Source: Robertmurraya siralis (GTDB taxonomy: Bacteria; Bacillota; Bacilli; Bacillales; Cytobacillaceae). From it: DNA of 64,000 bases. A program made the position numbers and the translations under genes. This document shows, piece after piece, positions 44,824-53,801 of the stretch (position 1 is its first letter; each line of letters begins with the position of its first letter). The notes below the pieces were generated by a model. It saw only the letters and a list, made by a program, of their open reading frames with translations. It did no database searches and was not told the origin of the DNA. The stretch is from NCBI RefSeq assembly GCF_005502275.1, contig NZ_SWLZ01000021.1, positions 1 to 64,000 on the forward strand, in the 5' to 3' direction.

Positions 44824-44952
44824 TGAAAAATTAGAAACCATTCATCCTGTAAATACGTCTTATTACGTGTGGCTATTTCGAGGTTATCTCTGTTAATATT
44901 AAAGAATAGACATAGAAGTATAGGAGAATAAAAGAGACTAGGTGTTGGAACA

Positions 44953-46119
44953 ATGGATAAAAAGAATAAGGTTGCTGAAAAGTTTGACTGGACATTAAGC
45001 TTTATTTTGCTATTGTTCTTTCTTACTAGCTGCGCAGCCATATATAGCGCTCAAACAACGGAACAATACATTGAAAATTATTTTTTACGACAAATTGCTT
45101 ATTATGTTATCGGGGCCATCATTATCGCAATCGTGATGTTTTTTGATAGTTATCAATATCGCAAGCTAAGCTGGTATTTATACGGATTTGGAATTTTACT
45201 TTTAGTTGTACTATACCTGTTACCCCCTTCAGATTTTACACCGATTAGAAACGGGGCAAAAAGCTGGTTTGTTATACCTGGATTGGGCTCAATCCAGCCT
45301 TCGGAATTCATGAAAATCTTTTTAATTCTTACATTAAGTAAGTTGATTGCTGATCATCATGAAAAAAATCCACTTAAAACGTCTAAAACCGATTTTATTC
45401 TGTTTATTAAACTTGGGTTGGCGACATTGCCACCACTCGCTCTTATTGCAGAACAAGATTTAGGAACTGCATTAGTAATCATTGCAATTTTCGTAGGAAT
45501 GATTCTTATTTCCGGAATGACATGGAAAATTCTCTTACCTGTTTTTTCAGCAGGAGCCGCTCTCGTGGCAGCAGTTTTTTATATTGTCATCCATTATCCA
45601 GAGCTATTGGAAAAACATATTGATACCTATCAATACAATCGGATTTATTCCTGGCTTGACCCAGAGAGTTACCAAAGTGGAGCAGGCTACCATTTGTATA
45701 AATCACTGCAAGCGATTGGCTCAGGGCTAATTACCGGGAAGGGCTTTGGTGAAAGAGTTGTTTATATTCCAGAGAGTCATACCGATTTCATTTTTAGCGT
45801 TATTGGTGAAGAATACGGCTTTGCAGGGGCAAGCCTTGTGATCGGATTGTTTTTCATTCTCATCTATCACCTGACTAAGACAGCACTTGACACGAACGAT
45901 CCATTTAATACGTATATTTGTGTCGGTGTGATCAGTATGATTGCCTTCCATGTTTTCCAAAACATCGGAATGACCATTCAAGTGTTACCAATTACCGGGA
46001 TACCACTTCCATTCATAAGTTCTGGGGGTAGCTCCCTTATGGCAAACATGTTTGCGATGGGACTCATTTTCAGTATACGGTATCATCATAAATCATATAT
46101 GTTTGGCTCAGCAAAATAA
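44953..46119 (+). CDS. rodA: Rod-shape SEDS glycosyltransferase RodA
   Basis: 388 residues, about ten membrane helices. NGAKSWFVIPGLGSIQPSEFMKI, AEQDLGTALV, and the C-terminal PITGIPLPFISSGGSSLMANMFAMG are SEDS signatures. Polymerises lipid II during elongation with a class B PBP. The helix pattern and size fit RodA (B. subtilis YwcF) better than FtsW or SpoVE. AGGTG precedes the ATG. Confidence 0.88.
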   Translation: MDKKNKVAEKFDWTLSFILLLFFLTSCAAIYSAQTTEQYIENYFLRQIAYYVIGAIIIAIVMFFDSYQYRKLSWYLYGFGILLLVVLYLLPPSDFTPIRNGAKSWFVIPGLGSIQPSEFMKIFLILTLSKLIADHHEKNPLKTSKTDFILFIKLGLATLPPLALIAEQDLGTALVIIAIFVGMILISGMTWKILLPVFSAGAALVAAVFYIVIHYPELLEKHIDTYQYNRIYSWLDPESYQSGAGYHLYKSLQAIGSGLITGKGFGERVVYIPESHTDFIFSVIGEEYGFAGASLVIGLFFILIYHLTKTALDTNDPFNTYICVGVISMIAFHVFQNIGMTIQVLPITGIPLPFISSGGSSLMANMFAMGLIFSIRYHHKSYMFGSAK

Positions 46120-46206
46120 ACATCGTTATGACAGAAGTAGAAGCGGAAATTTAAACCGTTATTTAATTAGCAATTACAACATACAACACTCTTAAGGGGC
46201 CTAATA

Positions 46207-46797
46207 ATGTCAGAATTGATTCATACAATTGAAGAATGGCTTATGGAATATGGGATCTGGGGGCTCGCACTCGTTTCATTTGCAGACTCTTCTTTTTTTC
46301 CCATTCCACCTGACGTCTTGCTCATTCCCATGGGGATTGCAAAACCAGACAGCGTTCTATTTTACGCCTTTATTACCACACTTACTTCTGTAATAGGGGC
46401 CTTATTAGGATGGTATATTGGAAAAAAACTCGGGAGACCCGTGTTAACTTATCTATTCAAAGAGGATAAAGTTCAAAAGGTTGAACATTACTTTACAAAG
46501 TATGGCCCGATGGCAATACTAATGGCGGCATTAACGCCTGTCCCTTATAAAATCTTTACCATTTTTGCTGGTGTCTCTCGTATTCGTCTCCGCACACTCG
46601 TCGTATGGTCAATTATTGGGAGAGGCGCCCGTTTCTTTGCTGAAGCGTTACTCATCCTGTTCCTTGGTGCGCAAGCAAAAACCTTCATCGATGAGAATTT
46701 TGCCATGATCACGATCGTAGGAGCGATTGCGATTGTAGCCATGTATTTCATTTTTCTTTATCTCCAAAAACACAACCATAAAAAAACCCTTAAGTAA
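46207..46797 (+). CDS. DedA-family membrane protein
   Basis: 196 residues: FADSSFFPIPPDVLLIPMGIA, GWYIGKKLGRP, AALTPVPYKIFTIFAGVSRI and RGARFFAEALLILFLG are DedA/VTT motifs with re-entrant loops. DedA proteins act in membrane lipid recycling, including undecaprenyl-phosphate or phosphatidylethanolamine flipping; this YqaA-like subgroup is not assigned. The stop codon lies in the 5' arm of its own terminator. Confidence 0.88.
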   Translation: MSELIHTIEEWLMEYGIWGLALVSFADSSFFPIPPDVLLIPMGIAKPDSVLFYAFITTLTSVIGALLGWYIGKKLGRPVLTYLFKEDKVQKVEHYFTKYGPMAILMAALTPVPYKIFTIFAGVSRIRLRTLVVWSIIGRGARFFAEALLILFLGAQAKTFIDENFAMITIVGAIAIVAMYFIFLYLQKHNHKKTLK

Positions 46798-46814
46798 ACA
46801 TTTAAGGGTTTTTA
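46783..46814 (+). terminator. Terminator overlapping the dedA-like stop
   Basis: AAAACCCTTAA / TTAAGGGTTTT perfect stem (46783-46812) with a run of T; the stop codon (46795-46797) lies in the loop region. Confidence 0.85.
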
Positions 46815-46815
46815 T

Positions 46816-46890
46816 TTATAATTATTATAAATAAAAAATTATTATAATTAAGTATTGATTTTAATTTAGTATTTGTTATAATTAGTATAT
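46816..46890 (+). promoter_or_regulatory. PerR boxes and dps promoter
   Basis: TTATAATTATTATAA (46816-46830) is an exact PerR/Fur-family 7-1-7 box. A second imperfect box lies around 46838-46850. TTATAATTAGTATAT (46876-46890) overlaps the -10. Promoter: TTGATT (46855-46860), 16 bp, TATAAT (46877-46882). Predicts peroxide-inducible, PerR-repressed expression. Confidence 0.8.
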
Positions 46891-46914
46891 AAAAGAAATA
46901 GGAGGAATGTTAAA

Positions 46915-47349
46915 ATGAATTTACAAACCGCTTTAAATGTACAAATCTCTAACTGGAGCATCTTATACACAAAGCTTCACCGCTACCACTGGTATGTAAA
47001 AGGGCCCCTATTCTTTACACTACATGAAAAATTTGAAGAGCTATACAACGAAGCTGCCTTAACTGTTGATGAAATTGCTGAGCGCTTACTTGCTATCGGT
47101 GGACGACCTGTTGCAACAATGAAAGAATACTTAGAAACCGCAACATTATCAGAAACAGGAAATGAAGAAAAGGCAAGCGAAATGGTTGCTGCCCTAGTTT
47201 CTGATTACAAAGCAATTAAAGAGCAATTAGTCGAATTAGCATCCTTAGCTGAAGCGCAAAATGACGTCAATACTAACGACTTAGCTATTGGATTAATTGA
47301 AAAAATTGACACACATATTTGGATGCTAAACGCTTACTTAGGAGAATAA
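46915..47349 (+). CDS. Dps/MrgA-family ferroxidase DNA-protecting protein
   Basis: 144 residues, ferritin-like. [44 protein letters not shown] carries the intersubunit ferroxidase site (His, Asp, Glu). Oxidises and stores iron and protects DNA from peroxide. PerR boxes upstream match mrgA regulation. AGGAGG is 8 nt before the ATG. Confidence 0.93.
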   Translation: MNLQTALNVQISNWSILYTKLHRYHWYVKGPLFFTLHEKFEELYNEAALTVDEIAERLLAIGGRPVATMKEYLETATLSETGNEEKASEMVAALVSDYKAIKEQLVELASLAEAQNDVNTNDLAIGLIEKIDTHIWMLNAYLGE

Positions 47350-47360
47350 CGCAAAACAGA

Positions 47361-47396
47361 AAAAGAGTCAGTGAGTTAAATCACCGACTCTTTTAT
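47361..47396 (+). terminator. Terminator of dps
   Basis: AAAAGAGTC-GTGA / TCAC-GACTCTTTT stem followed by TATTTTT. Confidence 0.85.
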
Positions 47397-47401
47397 TTTT
47401 G

Positions 47402-47560
47402 TCTCTGTTAAATCACATTGTTGATAAAATTTGGGACACATCTCGTGTAAAGCCAAGATTTCCAAAGCCTTTCACTTATGCTGAAAGGTCCTCTGTTTCC
47501 ATGAATGGACTTTTTCTATCGCTTCATGAAGTAGAAAATGCGCCAAAGCATCAAGACAAA
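47402..47560 (+). repeat. MITE-like dispersed repeat, copy F (diverged)
   Basis: CTCTGTTAAATCACATTGTTG, AAAATTTGGGACACATCTCGTGTAAAGCC, CCTTTCACTTATGCTGAAAGGTC and a long stem around TCCATGAATGGA align with copies A and D but with many changes. It encodes a fortuitous 60-codon ORF that I do not accept. Confidence 0.5.
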
Positions 47561-47577
47561 CTAGCACGCCTTCATGT

Positions 47578-48423
47578 TTAGTGATTTTCCTTTTCCACCC
47601 CATTGTAAATCAGTCGTTCGTAAACTGTAGACATAAGAACCATAAAGACATGAATAATGACATTCAAATATGGAATAGAGAAATTCTTCTTGACCACCCC
47701 TGAACGAAAAAGAATGGAATCAACAGTTAGTGAAAACATCAAAATTCTCCATTTTCCCATCCATCCACCTTTGCGAATCGACCAGGCTGAAAATATAGAA
47801 AGTACGAAACTGTATAATGGGGCATAAATAAAATGCTCCTCCAACCGATGTACTCTTCCCTTTCCAAAGCGGAAATTCCCCGTCAATGCGGCAAGGTAAA
47901 TAATATTTGTACCTGTCCCCATAATGGCAAAAAATAAAGATATAAAAAGAATAAGCGGATTTCGTCGCTGCAATTGTTCATACCATTTATCGCTTAGAAA
48001 AAAAAAGATCGGTAGCATAGAAGACGTATGAAACGGATTCCACCATCTCGTCTTATAAATTTTCAGCTTCAAAAACAGCCGCTCAACGAGATGAAAATAG
48101 AAAATAAATGCCGACTTTATTTTCCAATTCAGCTTAAATGCCGTTAAAAATACACCTGTAAACGGAATATAGATGGCTTGTGATAAAATGGCTCCGAGAA
48201 AATTATCGAAATAGTGATTTTTTAAGATTTTCGGCTTGTAGCAATAAGCGCGAAATAGGTGAAGCACAAAATACTCAAAAATATAGGCCATCCCCATATT
48301 CGCCATAAGCAATACACTTATCGTCTTACGATCTTTCTTTTTTATAAACGAATATAGCAGGAGAGATGAATGGATGACAAATAAAAAAATAAATGGATAT
48401 TTATTTCTGCTTTTTCGTTTCAT
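47578..48423 (-). CDS. Hypothetical polytopic membrane protein
   Basis: 281 residues, about seven hydrophobic segments separated by basic loops (KKKDRKT, RFGKGRVHRLEEH). I do not recognise the family. Distinctive words: YIFEYFVLHLFRAYCYKPKIL and TRWWNPFHTSSMLPIFFF. Stands alone between dps and the VOC protein; GAGGAGGG precedes the start. Confidence 0.7.
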   Translation of the reverse strand: MKRKSRNKYPFIFLFVIHSSLLLYSFIKKKDRKTISVLLMANMGMAYIFEYFVLHLFRAYCYKPKILKNHYFDNFLGAILSQAIYIPFTGVFLTAFKLNWKIKSAFIFYFHLVERLFLKLKIYKTRWWNPFHTSSMLPIFFFLSDKWYEQLQRRNPLILFISLFFAIMGTGTNIIYLAALTGNFRFGKGRVHRLEEHFIYAPLYSFVLSIFSAWSIRKGGWMGKWRILMFSLTVDSILFRSGVVKKNFSIPYLNVIIHVFMVLMSTVYERLIYNGVEKENH

Positions 48424-48512
48424 TCGTATCCCTCCTCTTTAGTACTCCTTATTTTTCGAAGAAGACGGGACATTATACAACATTCATGTCAGATTATGCG
48501 AGCTTTCTTTGA

Positions 48513-49370
48513 TCAAGCCTTTGTTGTGAGGACAAGCCTAGTTCCTGACGGATCAATTAACTTGATTTCCTCCCCTTCAACCTGAATTGAATCATGACGA
48601 TTGTTCAGACGCTTTATTGTTTGCATCATCTCTTCCTTATTTGGATAGATCAATGTAAAATACTCGAGACCTGCACTCTTTTCTGAAGGTGGTTGCGCTC
48701 CTCTCCCATTCCATGTATTTAAGCCGATATGATGATGATAGTTTCCGCTAGAAATAAACAGTGCTTGTTCACCATAGCGAGTAACGATATCAAACCCTAG
48801 TCCATCACAATAAAACTGTTGGGCAGCGTGCAAATCTGCTACATGCAAATGAATGTGGCCAATTATCGTCTCTTTTGGAAGTCCCCGCCAAACTTCTCCA
48901 TTCCACTGTTGGAATAACTCCTCCACATCTAAAGGAGCAGTGTCCATCTGTACCATTCCCTCCGACCATTCCCATTTTTCCGATGGTCTGTCTGCATAAA
49001 CTTCAATTCCATTTCCATCTGGATCTGCAAGATAAATCGCTTCACTTACCAAATGGTCAGAAGCCCCTTGTAGAGGATAACCACTTTCCATTAAATGCTT
49101 TAAGCAAGCCGCCAAATCTGCTCGCGTTGGAAGTAACAGAGCAAAATGGTATAGACCTGTTCTCCGTGCCTCTTTTGCTGTAACCTGCTCAGGTTCCAAA
49201 ATCGTCAATATTGGCGTCTTTCCATCTACAGTAAAAACAACCATTGTTCGAGATTCTTTTAAAACCTGTAAACCTAAAATTTCCTGATAAAATGATAAAG
49301 CCCTATCTTTATTTGTTACCTTTAAATGCACCTGTTCCACATACACATTTGGAGATTGATGAAAATTCAT
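48513..49370 (-). CDS. Two-domain VOC dioxygenase (CatE-like)
   Basis: 285 residues with two vicinal-oxygen-chelate domains: VEQVHLKVTNKDRALSFYQEILGLQVL (about 9-35) and IGHIHLHVADLHAAQQFYCDGLGFDIV (about 167). Metal ligands would be the His in each first strand and Glu in GNGIEVYADRP and GLEYFTLIY. Size equals that of B. subtilis CatE, a catechol-2,3-dioxygenase; related HPCD/glyoxalase proteins are also possible. ATG at 49370 follows AAAGGGGC. Confidence 0.82.
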   Translation of the reverse strand: MNFHQSPNVYVEQVHLKVTNKDRALSFYQEILGLQVLKESRTMVVFTVDGKTPILTILEPEQVTAKEARRTGLYHFALLLPTRADLAACLKHLMESGYPLQGASDHLVSEAIYLADPDGNGIEVYADRPSEKWEWSEGMVQMDTAPLDVEELFQQWNGEVWRGLPKETIIGHIHLHVADLHAAQQFYCDGLGFDIVTRYGEQALFISSGNYHHHIGLNTWNGRGAQPPSEKSAGLEYFTLIYPNKEEMMQTIKRLNNRHDSIQVEGEEIKLIDPSGTRLVLTTKA

Positions 49371-49468
49371 TTTAATTTGCCCCTTTAACATTTTTCTCTA
49401 ACTTCCATTGCTGTAGTTCTTATAAATTTAGTATACTAGGTACTAACAAAAGTAAGGAGTGATCTGCT

Positions 49469-49723
49469 TTGACAAAATCAAAAGCCCGCAAATACCGTGA
49501 TAAAATCGCTCGCGAGGGACAAAGAAACCCGGAATGGAATAGGAACCCTTTTGCCTTTGCCGATATGCGTACACGAAAAACAAAAACAAAGAAGGATCAT
49601 TTGTATAAGACTAAGCACAAGAACCAATCATTTATAGATAAAAATGATGGTTCTTTTTATTATTCGCTTTTTAAAAGAAATTGTATTTGGCTCATTTCGT
49701 ATGAAAGCAAAAATCAACACTAA
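49469..49723 (+). CDS. Small basic Bacillaceae protein with repeat-derived C-terminus
   Basis: 84 residues. The first 50 or so (MTKSKARKYRDKIAREGQRN...RKTKTKKDHLYKTKHKN) look like a conserved, very basic small Bacillus protein whose function I do not know. The remaining residues are translated from a terminator-like hairpin (49618-49658) and then from MITE copy G up to its TAA, so the original stop seems lost. AAGGAGTG precedes the TTG start. Confidence 0.7.
   Translation: MTKSKARKYRDKIAREGQRNPEWNRNPFAFADMRTRKTKTKKDHLYKTKHKNQSFIDKNDGSFYYSLFKRNCIWLISYESKNQH
49618..49660 (+). terminator. Terminator-like hairpin inside the small ORF
   Basis: AAGAACCAATCATTT / AAATGATGGTTCTT stem followed by TTTTTATT. 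It would normally lie after a stop codon, but the reading frame passes straight through it. Confidence 0.65.
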
Positions 49724-49733
49724 CATAGAACAA
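49683..49733 (+). repeat. MITE-like dispersed repeat, copy G (short relic)
   Basis: TTTGGCTCATTTCGTATGAAA joined to GCAAAAATCAACACTAACATA: the left internal end fused to the right end, with the hairpin centre deleted. It supplies the last codons and stop of the upstream small ORF. Confidence 0.65.
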
Positions 49734-49955
49734 GCTCTATTATTCCTTTTTTGTACTACATAATAAATTTCAGCGCACAAATAAAACAAAATATGATTAT
49801 CTCCCTTATTTCCTTAGTTTAACTTCCGAATAAATATTATATCAAAATAATTATTTACTCGTTTTATTCATCCTACTTGAGGGAAATGAATCGATTAAAT
49901 ATCGCCAAAACCCATATCACCATTTGTATCCGCTTTCATAATAAAAATTCAAAGT

Positions 49956-49973
49956 TTGTTCAATATTTCACAA
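49956..49973 (+). promoter_or_regulatory. Rex operator 1
   Basis: TTGTTCAATATTTCACAA matches the Rex consensus TTGTGAAATATTTCACAA at 16 of 18 positions. It overlaps a possible -35 (TTCACA, 49967-49972) with TATGGT 17 bp downstream, so Rex bound under high NAD/NADH would block transcription of the small ORF and adhE. The rest of 49734-50032 shows no gene. Confidence 0.7.
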
Positions 49974-50032
49974 ACTATTATTTAAATAGTATGGTATTCT
50001 ACATGTAGATAAACAAATAAGGAGTGAAGACA

Positions 50033-50266
50033 ATGATCATTTGTGAGTGGAGAGCTTTTTCTACAGATACTGAAACCTATACTCAAGCAGATTTTGAAAA
50101 GCTGGTTGGTGATGATTTTGAAGCAATGATGTTTAAAGATGACGATCCCATTCCTTCCTATATTTGGACAAAAAATTACGTCTTTCATATCAGAAAAAAC
50201 TCTAAAATTTTAACTGATATTTCTTTTGAGAAAATTCCAAGAAATCCAGATTGTGTAAAATCATAA
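50033..50266 (+). CDS. Hypothetical 77-aa protein in the adhE operon
   Basis: 77 residues: MIICEWRAFSTDTETYTQAD... and SYIWTKNYVFHIRKNSKIL. No signal peptide or membrane segment, mixed alpha/beta. Family not recognised. AAGGAGTG places the ATG at 50033 (an in-frame GTG 9 nt earlier lies within that site). It lies between two Rex operators and 57 bp before adhE, so it may be expressed with fermentation genes. Confidence 0.7.
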   Translation: MIICEWRAFSTDTETYTQADFEKLVGDDFEAMMFKDDDPIPSYIWTKNYVFHIRKNSKILTDISFEKIPRNPDCVKS

Positions 50267-50285
50267 TCTTTTTTTTAATAAATCT

Positions 50286-50303
50286 TTGTGAAATACTTCA
50301 CAA
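50286..50303 (+). promoter_or_regulatory. Rex operator 2 before adhE
   Basis: TTGTGAAATACTTCACAA is an almost perfect palindrome matching the Rex box, 20 bp downstream of the small ORF stop and 20 bp before the adhE start. Predicts redox (NADH) control. Confidence 0.85.
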
Positions 50304-50323
50304 TATATCAGGAGGAGATTTAA

Positions 50324-52918
50324 ATGGCTGTTAAAGAAAAGGAGTTACCAAAAGTGCAAACTGTCGCTGAAATGGTTGATCAATTAGTTCAAAACGGGCG
50401 CCGTGCTTTACAAGAATTTCGAAATTTCGATCAAGAAATGATTGATGAAATTGTGAAGCAAATGGCACTGGCAGGTTTAGATCATCATATGCCGCTGGCA
50501 AAGCTTGCCGTAGAAGAAACAGGACGTGGCGTGTATGAGGACAAAATTATCAAAAATATATTTTCCACAGAATACATTTACCACAATATTAAATACGATA
50601 AAACCGTTGGAATTATAAATGAAAACGACCATGAAGGGATCGTGGAGATTGCTGAACCTGTAGGAGTCATCGCTGGCGTGACGCCTGTTACAAACCCGAC
50701 ATCCACTACGATGTTCAAAGCGCTTATTGCGATTAAAACGCGAAATCCAATTATTTTCGCCTTCCACCCTTCAGCTCAAAAGTGCAGCAGTGAAGCCGCA
50801 AGAGCTTTGCGTGACGCCGCTGTTCTTGCCGGTGCGCCGGAGCATTGTATTCAATGGATTGAGAAGCCATCTTTAGATGCAACACAGCTATTAATGAACC
50901 ACTCAGAAGTGTCGCTGATCTTGGCCACTGGCGGATCAGGGATGGTGAAATCAGCTTACAGTTCCGGAAAGCCAGCCCTTGGTGTCGGCCCAGGAAACGT
51001 TCCTTGCTATATTGAAAAATCGGCCGATGTCTATCGAGCTGTTAACGACCTCATTTTGTCGAAGACATTTGACAACGGCATGATTTGTGCCTCAGAACAA
51101 GCCGTTATTCTTGATCAAGAAATATACGATGCTGCGAAAGAAGAACTACGCGCACACGGCTGCTACTTTTTAAACGAAGCCGAAAAAAATAAAATTGAAA
51201 AATTAGTTATTCGCGAGCCACACGGAACGATTAACCCCGATATTGTCGGAAGACCTGCAGCTAAAATTGCCAAAATGGCTGGGGTAAATGTTCCGCTCGA
51301 TACAAAAATTCTAATTGCCGAGTTAGAAGGTGTCGGTCCACAATACCCACTTTCAAGAGAGAAATTAAGTCCAATTCTCGCCTGCTATAAAGTGCAAAAT
51401 CTTGAAGAGGGCTTAACTAGATGCGAACAAATGCTAGAATTTGGAGGGCTGGGACACTCCGCCGTTCTCCATTCAACAAATGAAGAAGTCATGAAAAAAT
51501 TTGGTTTAAGAATGAAGGCTGGACGAATTATCGTTAATGCCCCATCTTCACAGGGAGCAATCGGAGATATTTATAATGCATACATTCCTTCCCTTACGCT
51601 TGGATGCGGTACTTATGGAGGAAATTCAGTATCAACTAACGTCGGAACGATGCATTTAATCAACATTAAAAAAGTAGCGAGAAGGAATGTCAATATGCAA
51701 TGGTTTAAAGTTCCACCAAAAATTTATTTCGAGAAAAACTCCATTCAATATTTAGCAAAAATGCCCAATATTTCAAAGGCTTTAATCGTTACAGATCCAG
51801 GAATGGTGAAACTGGGATATGTGGATAAAATTCTCTATTATTTAAGAAAACGACCTGACTATGTTCATTGCGAGATTTTCTCCGATGTCGAGCCAGACCC
51901 ATCCATTGAAACGGTTATGAAAGGAGCAGAATTGATGGCTTCCTTCCAACCAGATGTCATCATTGCCCTTGGCGGTGGATCTGCAATGGACGCTGCAAAA
52001 GGAATGTGGCTATTTTACGAGCACCCTGAAACAGACTTTTTTGGACTAAAACAAAAGTTTCTTGATATTCGCAAGCGGATTGTTAAATATCCAAAGCTCG
52101 GTGAAAAAGCACAATTTGTTGCCATTCCAACTACATCTGGGACCGGGTCTGAAGTAACATCTTTCTCCGTTATTACGGATAAAAGAGCAAATATTAAATA
52201 CCCACTTGCCGATTATGAATTGACACCGGATGTGGCTATTGTCGATCCACAGTTTGTCATGACTGTTCCAAAGCATGTTACAGCTGATACTGGAATGGAT
52301 GTGTTAACCCATGCGATTGAGGCATACGTATCCGTTATGGCAAATGATTACACTGACGGTCTCGCCATTAAAGCCATTCAACTAGTTTTTGAATATTTAC
52401 CGAGAGCATATCGCAATGGCAATGATGCCCTTGCCCGTGAAAAAATGCATAATGCGTCAACGATAGCAGGAATGGCATTTGCCAACGCCTTCCTAGGAAT
52501 TAATCACAGTCTTGCGCATAAGCTAGGCGGTGAATTCCACATTGCTCACGGTCGAGCTAATGCCATTTTATTGCCGCATGTCATTCGTTATAATGCGACA
52601 AAGCCGAAGAAATTTGCATCGTTCCCTAAATATGAAAAGTTTATCGCCGACAAACGCTATGCAGAAATTGCGATGGCACTGGGACTTCCGGCCCGCACTA
52701 CTGAAGAAGGAGTGGAAAGCTTAATTCAAGCAATTATTAAGCTCGCTGAAGAATTGTACATTCCACTAAAAATAAGAGATAACGGCGTCAATAAGAAGGA
52801 GTTCGAGAGCAAAGTCGAATTTCTTGCAGAAAAAGCTTTCGAGGATCAATGTACAACTGCTAATCCTAAGCTGCCATTAGTCTCTGAATTAGCTGAAATA
52901 TATAGGAAAGCTTGGTAA
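50324..52918 (+). CDS. adhE: Bifunctional acetaldehyde-CoA/alcohol dehydrogenase AdhE
   Basis: 864 residues. N-terminal aldehyde dehydrogenase (about 1-440) with catalytic cysteine in KTFDNGMICASEQAV, linker, then an iron-dependent alcohol dehydrogenase (about 460-864) with ALGGGSAMDAAKGMW and metal-binding GINHSLAHKLGGEFHIAHGRANA. Reduces acetyl-CoA to ethanol and regenerates NAD in anaerobic growth. Preceded by Rex operators; GGAGGAG ribosome-binding site. Confidence 0.96.
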   Translation: MAVKEKELPKVQTVAEMVDQLVQNGRRALQEFRNFDQEMIDEIVKQMALAGLDHHMPLAKLAVEETGRGVYEDKIIKNIFSTEYIYHNIKYDKTVGIINENDHEGIVEIAEPVGVIAGVTPVTNPTSTTMFKALIAIKTRNPIIFAFHPSAQKCSSEAARALRDAAVLAGAPEHCIQWIEKPSLDATQLLMNHSEVSLILATGGSGMVKSAYSSGKPALGVGPGNVPCYIEKSADVYRAVNDLILSKTFDNGMICASEQAVILDQEIYDAAKEELRAHGCYFLNEAEKNKIEKLVIREPHGTINPDIVGRPAAKIAKMAGVNVPLDTKILIAELEGVGPQYPLSREKLSPILACYKVQNLEEGLTRCEQMLEFGGLGHSAVLHSTNEEVMKKFGLRMKAGRIIVNAPSSQGAIGDIYNAYIPSLTLGCGTYGGNSVSTNVGTMHLINIKKVARRNVNMQWFKVPPKIYFEKNSIQYLAKMPNISKALIVTDPGMVKLGYVDKILYYLRKRPDYVHCEIFSDVEPDPSIETVMKGAELMASFQPDVIIALGGGSAMDAAKGMWLFYEHPETDFFGLKQKFLDIRKRIVKYPKLGEKAQFVAIPTTSGTGSEVTSFSVITDKRANIKYPLADYELTPDVAIVDPQFVMTVPKHVTADTGMDVLTHAIEAYVSVMANDYTDGLAIKAIQLVFEYLPRAYRNGNDALAREKMHNASTIAGMAFANAFLGINHSLAHKLGGEFHIAHGRANAILLPHVIRYNATKPKKFASFPKYEKFIADKRYAEIAMALGLPARTTEEGVESLIQAIIKLAEELYIPLKIRDNGVNKKEFESKVEFLAEKAFEDQCTTANPKLPLVSELAEIYRKAW

Positions 52919-52952
52919 TTCGAAATAAGGCATACAAGATTTCTACTGACTG

Positions 52953-52994
52953 AGAGAGGACGCCCATTACATGGGAAAGAGTCCTCTCTTTTTT
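52953..52994 (+). terminator. Terminator of adhE
   Basis: AGAGAGGAC / GTCCTCTCT stem with an inner CCCAT/ATGGG pair, followed by TTTTTT. Confidence 0.88.
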
Positions 52995-53145
52995 CTAATT
53001 CTTTGATGCTATTTGCTTCAAGCAAATATTGGGTTATTTTTCAAAAAATTTGTTAAAATGATCGATGAAGAAGATTACAAAAATGAGGATAGCAAACGCT
53101 AGAGCATGTTATTCGGCTTAACTAAAACTGAGGAGGAATTCGCAG

Positions 53146-53706
53146 ATGTATGATGTAGTAATTATCGGAGCAGGCCCTGCTGGAGCAAGTGCAGGAATTT
53201 TCACAGCAAAAGCCGGCAAGAAAACAATTATTTTGGATAATGAAAAAAGCGTGACAAAGCGTGCGTGGTTAGAAAATCACTATGGTGCTCCTGCCATTTC
53301 TGGTCCTGATTTAGTCGAAACGGGTAAAGAACAGGCAAAAAAACACGGTGCTGAACTTGTCGAGGTTGAAGCAACTGAAATTAAAAAGAATGGTTCACAA
53401 CTAACTGTCGTTACAGAAAGTGGTGAATACGAAGCACAGCATGTAATTTTAGCTACAGGCATGGCAGTTGATCTTGGCGAAAAATCAGGTGTTTCAACAA
53501 AACCTGGTACAGAACCGAGAATTAAAGCAATCTTTGATGTTGACCCATCGGGAAAAACAAACGTTGAAGGGATTTGGGCTGCTGGAACATGCGCAGGGGT
53601 AAGCATGCATACGATTATCACTGCTGGTGACGGAGCTAAAGTAGCGATTAATATTGTTAGTGAATTAAATGGCGAACGCTACGTAGACCACGATATTATG
53701 AAGTAA
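53146..53706 (+). CDS. Half-length thioredoxin-reductase-like flavoprotein
   Basis: 186 residues. The FAD dinucleotide motif VVIIGAGPAGASAGIFTAKAGKKTIILD (4-31), LATGMAVD, and the C-terminal FAD motif VEGIWAAGTCAGVSMHTIITAGDGAKVA are present. The NADPH-binding domain and redox CxxC of thioredoxin reductases are absent: the chain passes from one FAD half to the other. The termini are intact and the frame is clean, so this is likely a genuine short family. Function unknown. AGGAGG upstream. Confidence 0.85.
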   Translation: MYDVVIIGAGPAGASAGIFTAKAGKKTIILDNEKSVTKRAWLENHYGAPAISGPDLVETGKEQAKKHGAELVEVEATEIKKNGSQLTVVTESGEYEAQHVILATGMAVDLGEKSGVSTKPGTEPRIKAIFDVDPSGKTNVEGIWAAGTCAGVSMHTIITAGDGAKVAINIVSELNGERYVDHDIMK

Positions 53707-53801
53707 ATCTATAAAAAAGAACATCAGAAAAGAGAAGTAGTTCCGTTACTATGGAGCTAAAAATAGCAGGATAAATTACAGTTTCGTAATGACCATATCA
53801 A

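Noticed and set aside
47399-47581. 60-codon ORF after dps
   Set aside because: Begins inside the dps terminator tail and consists of decayed repeat copy F.
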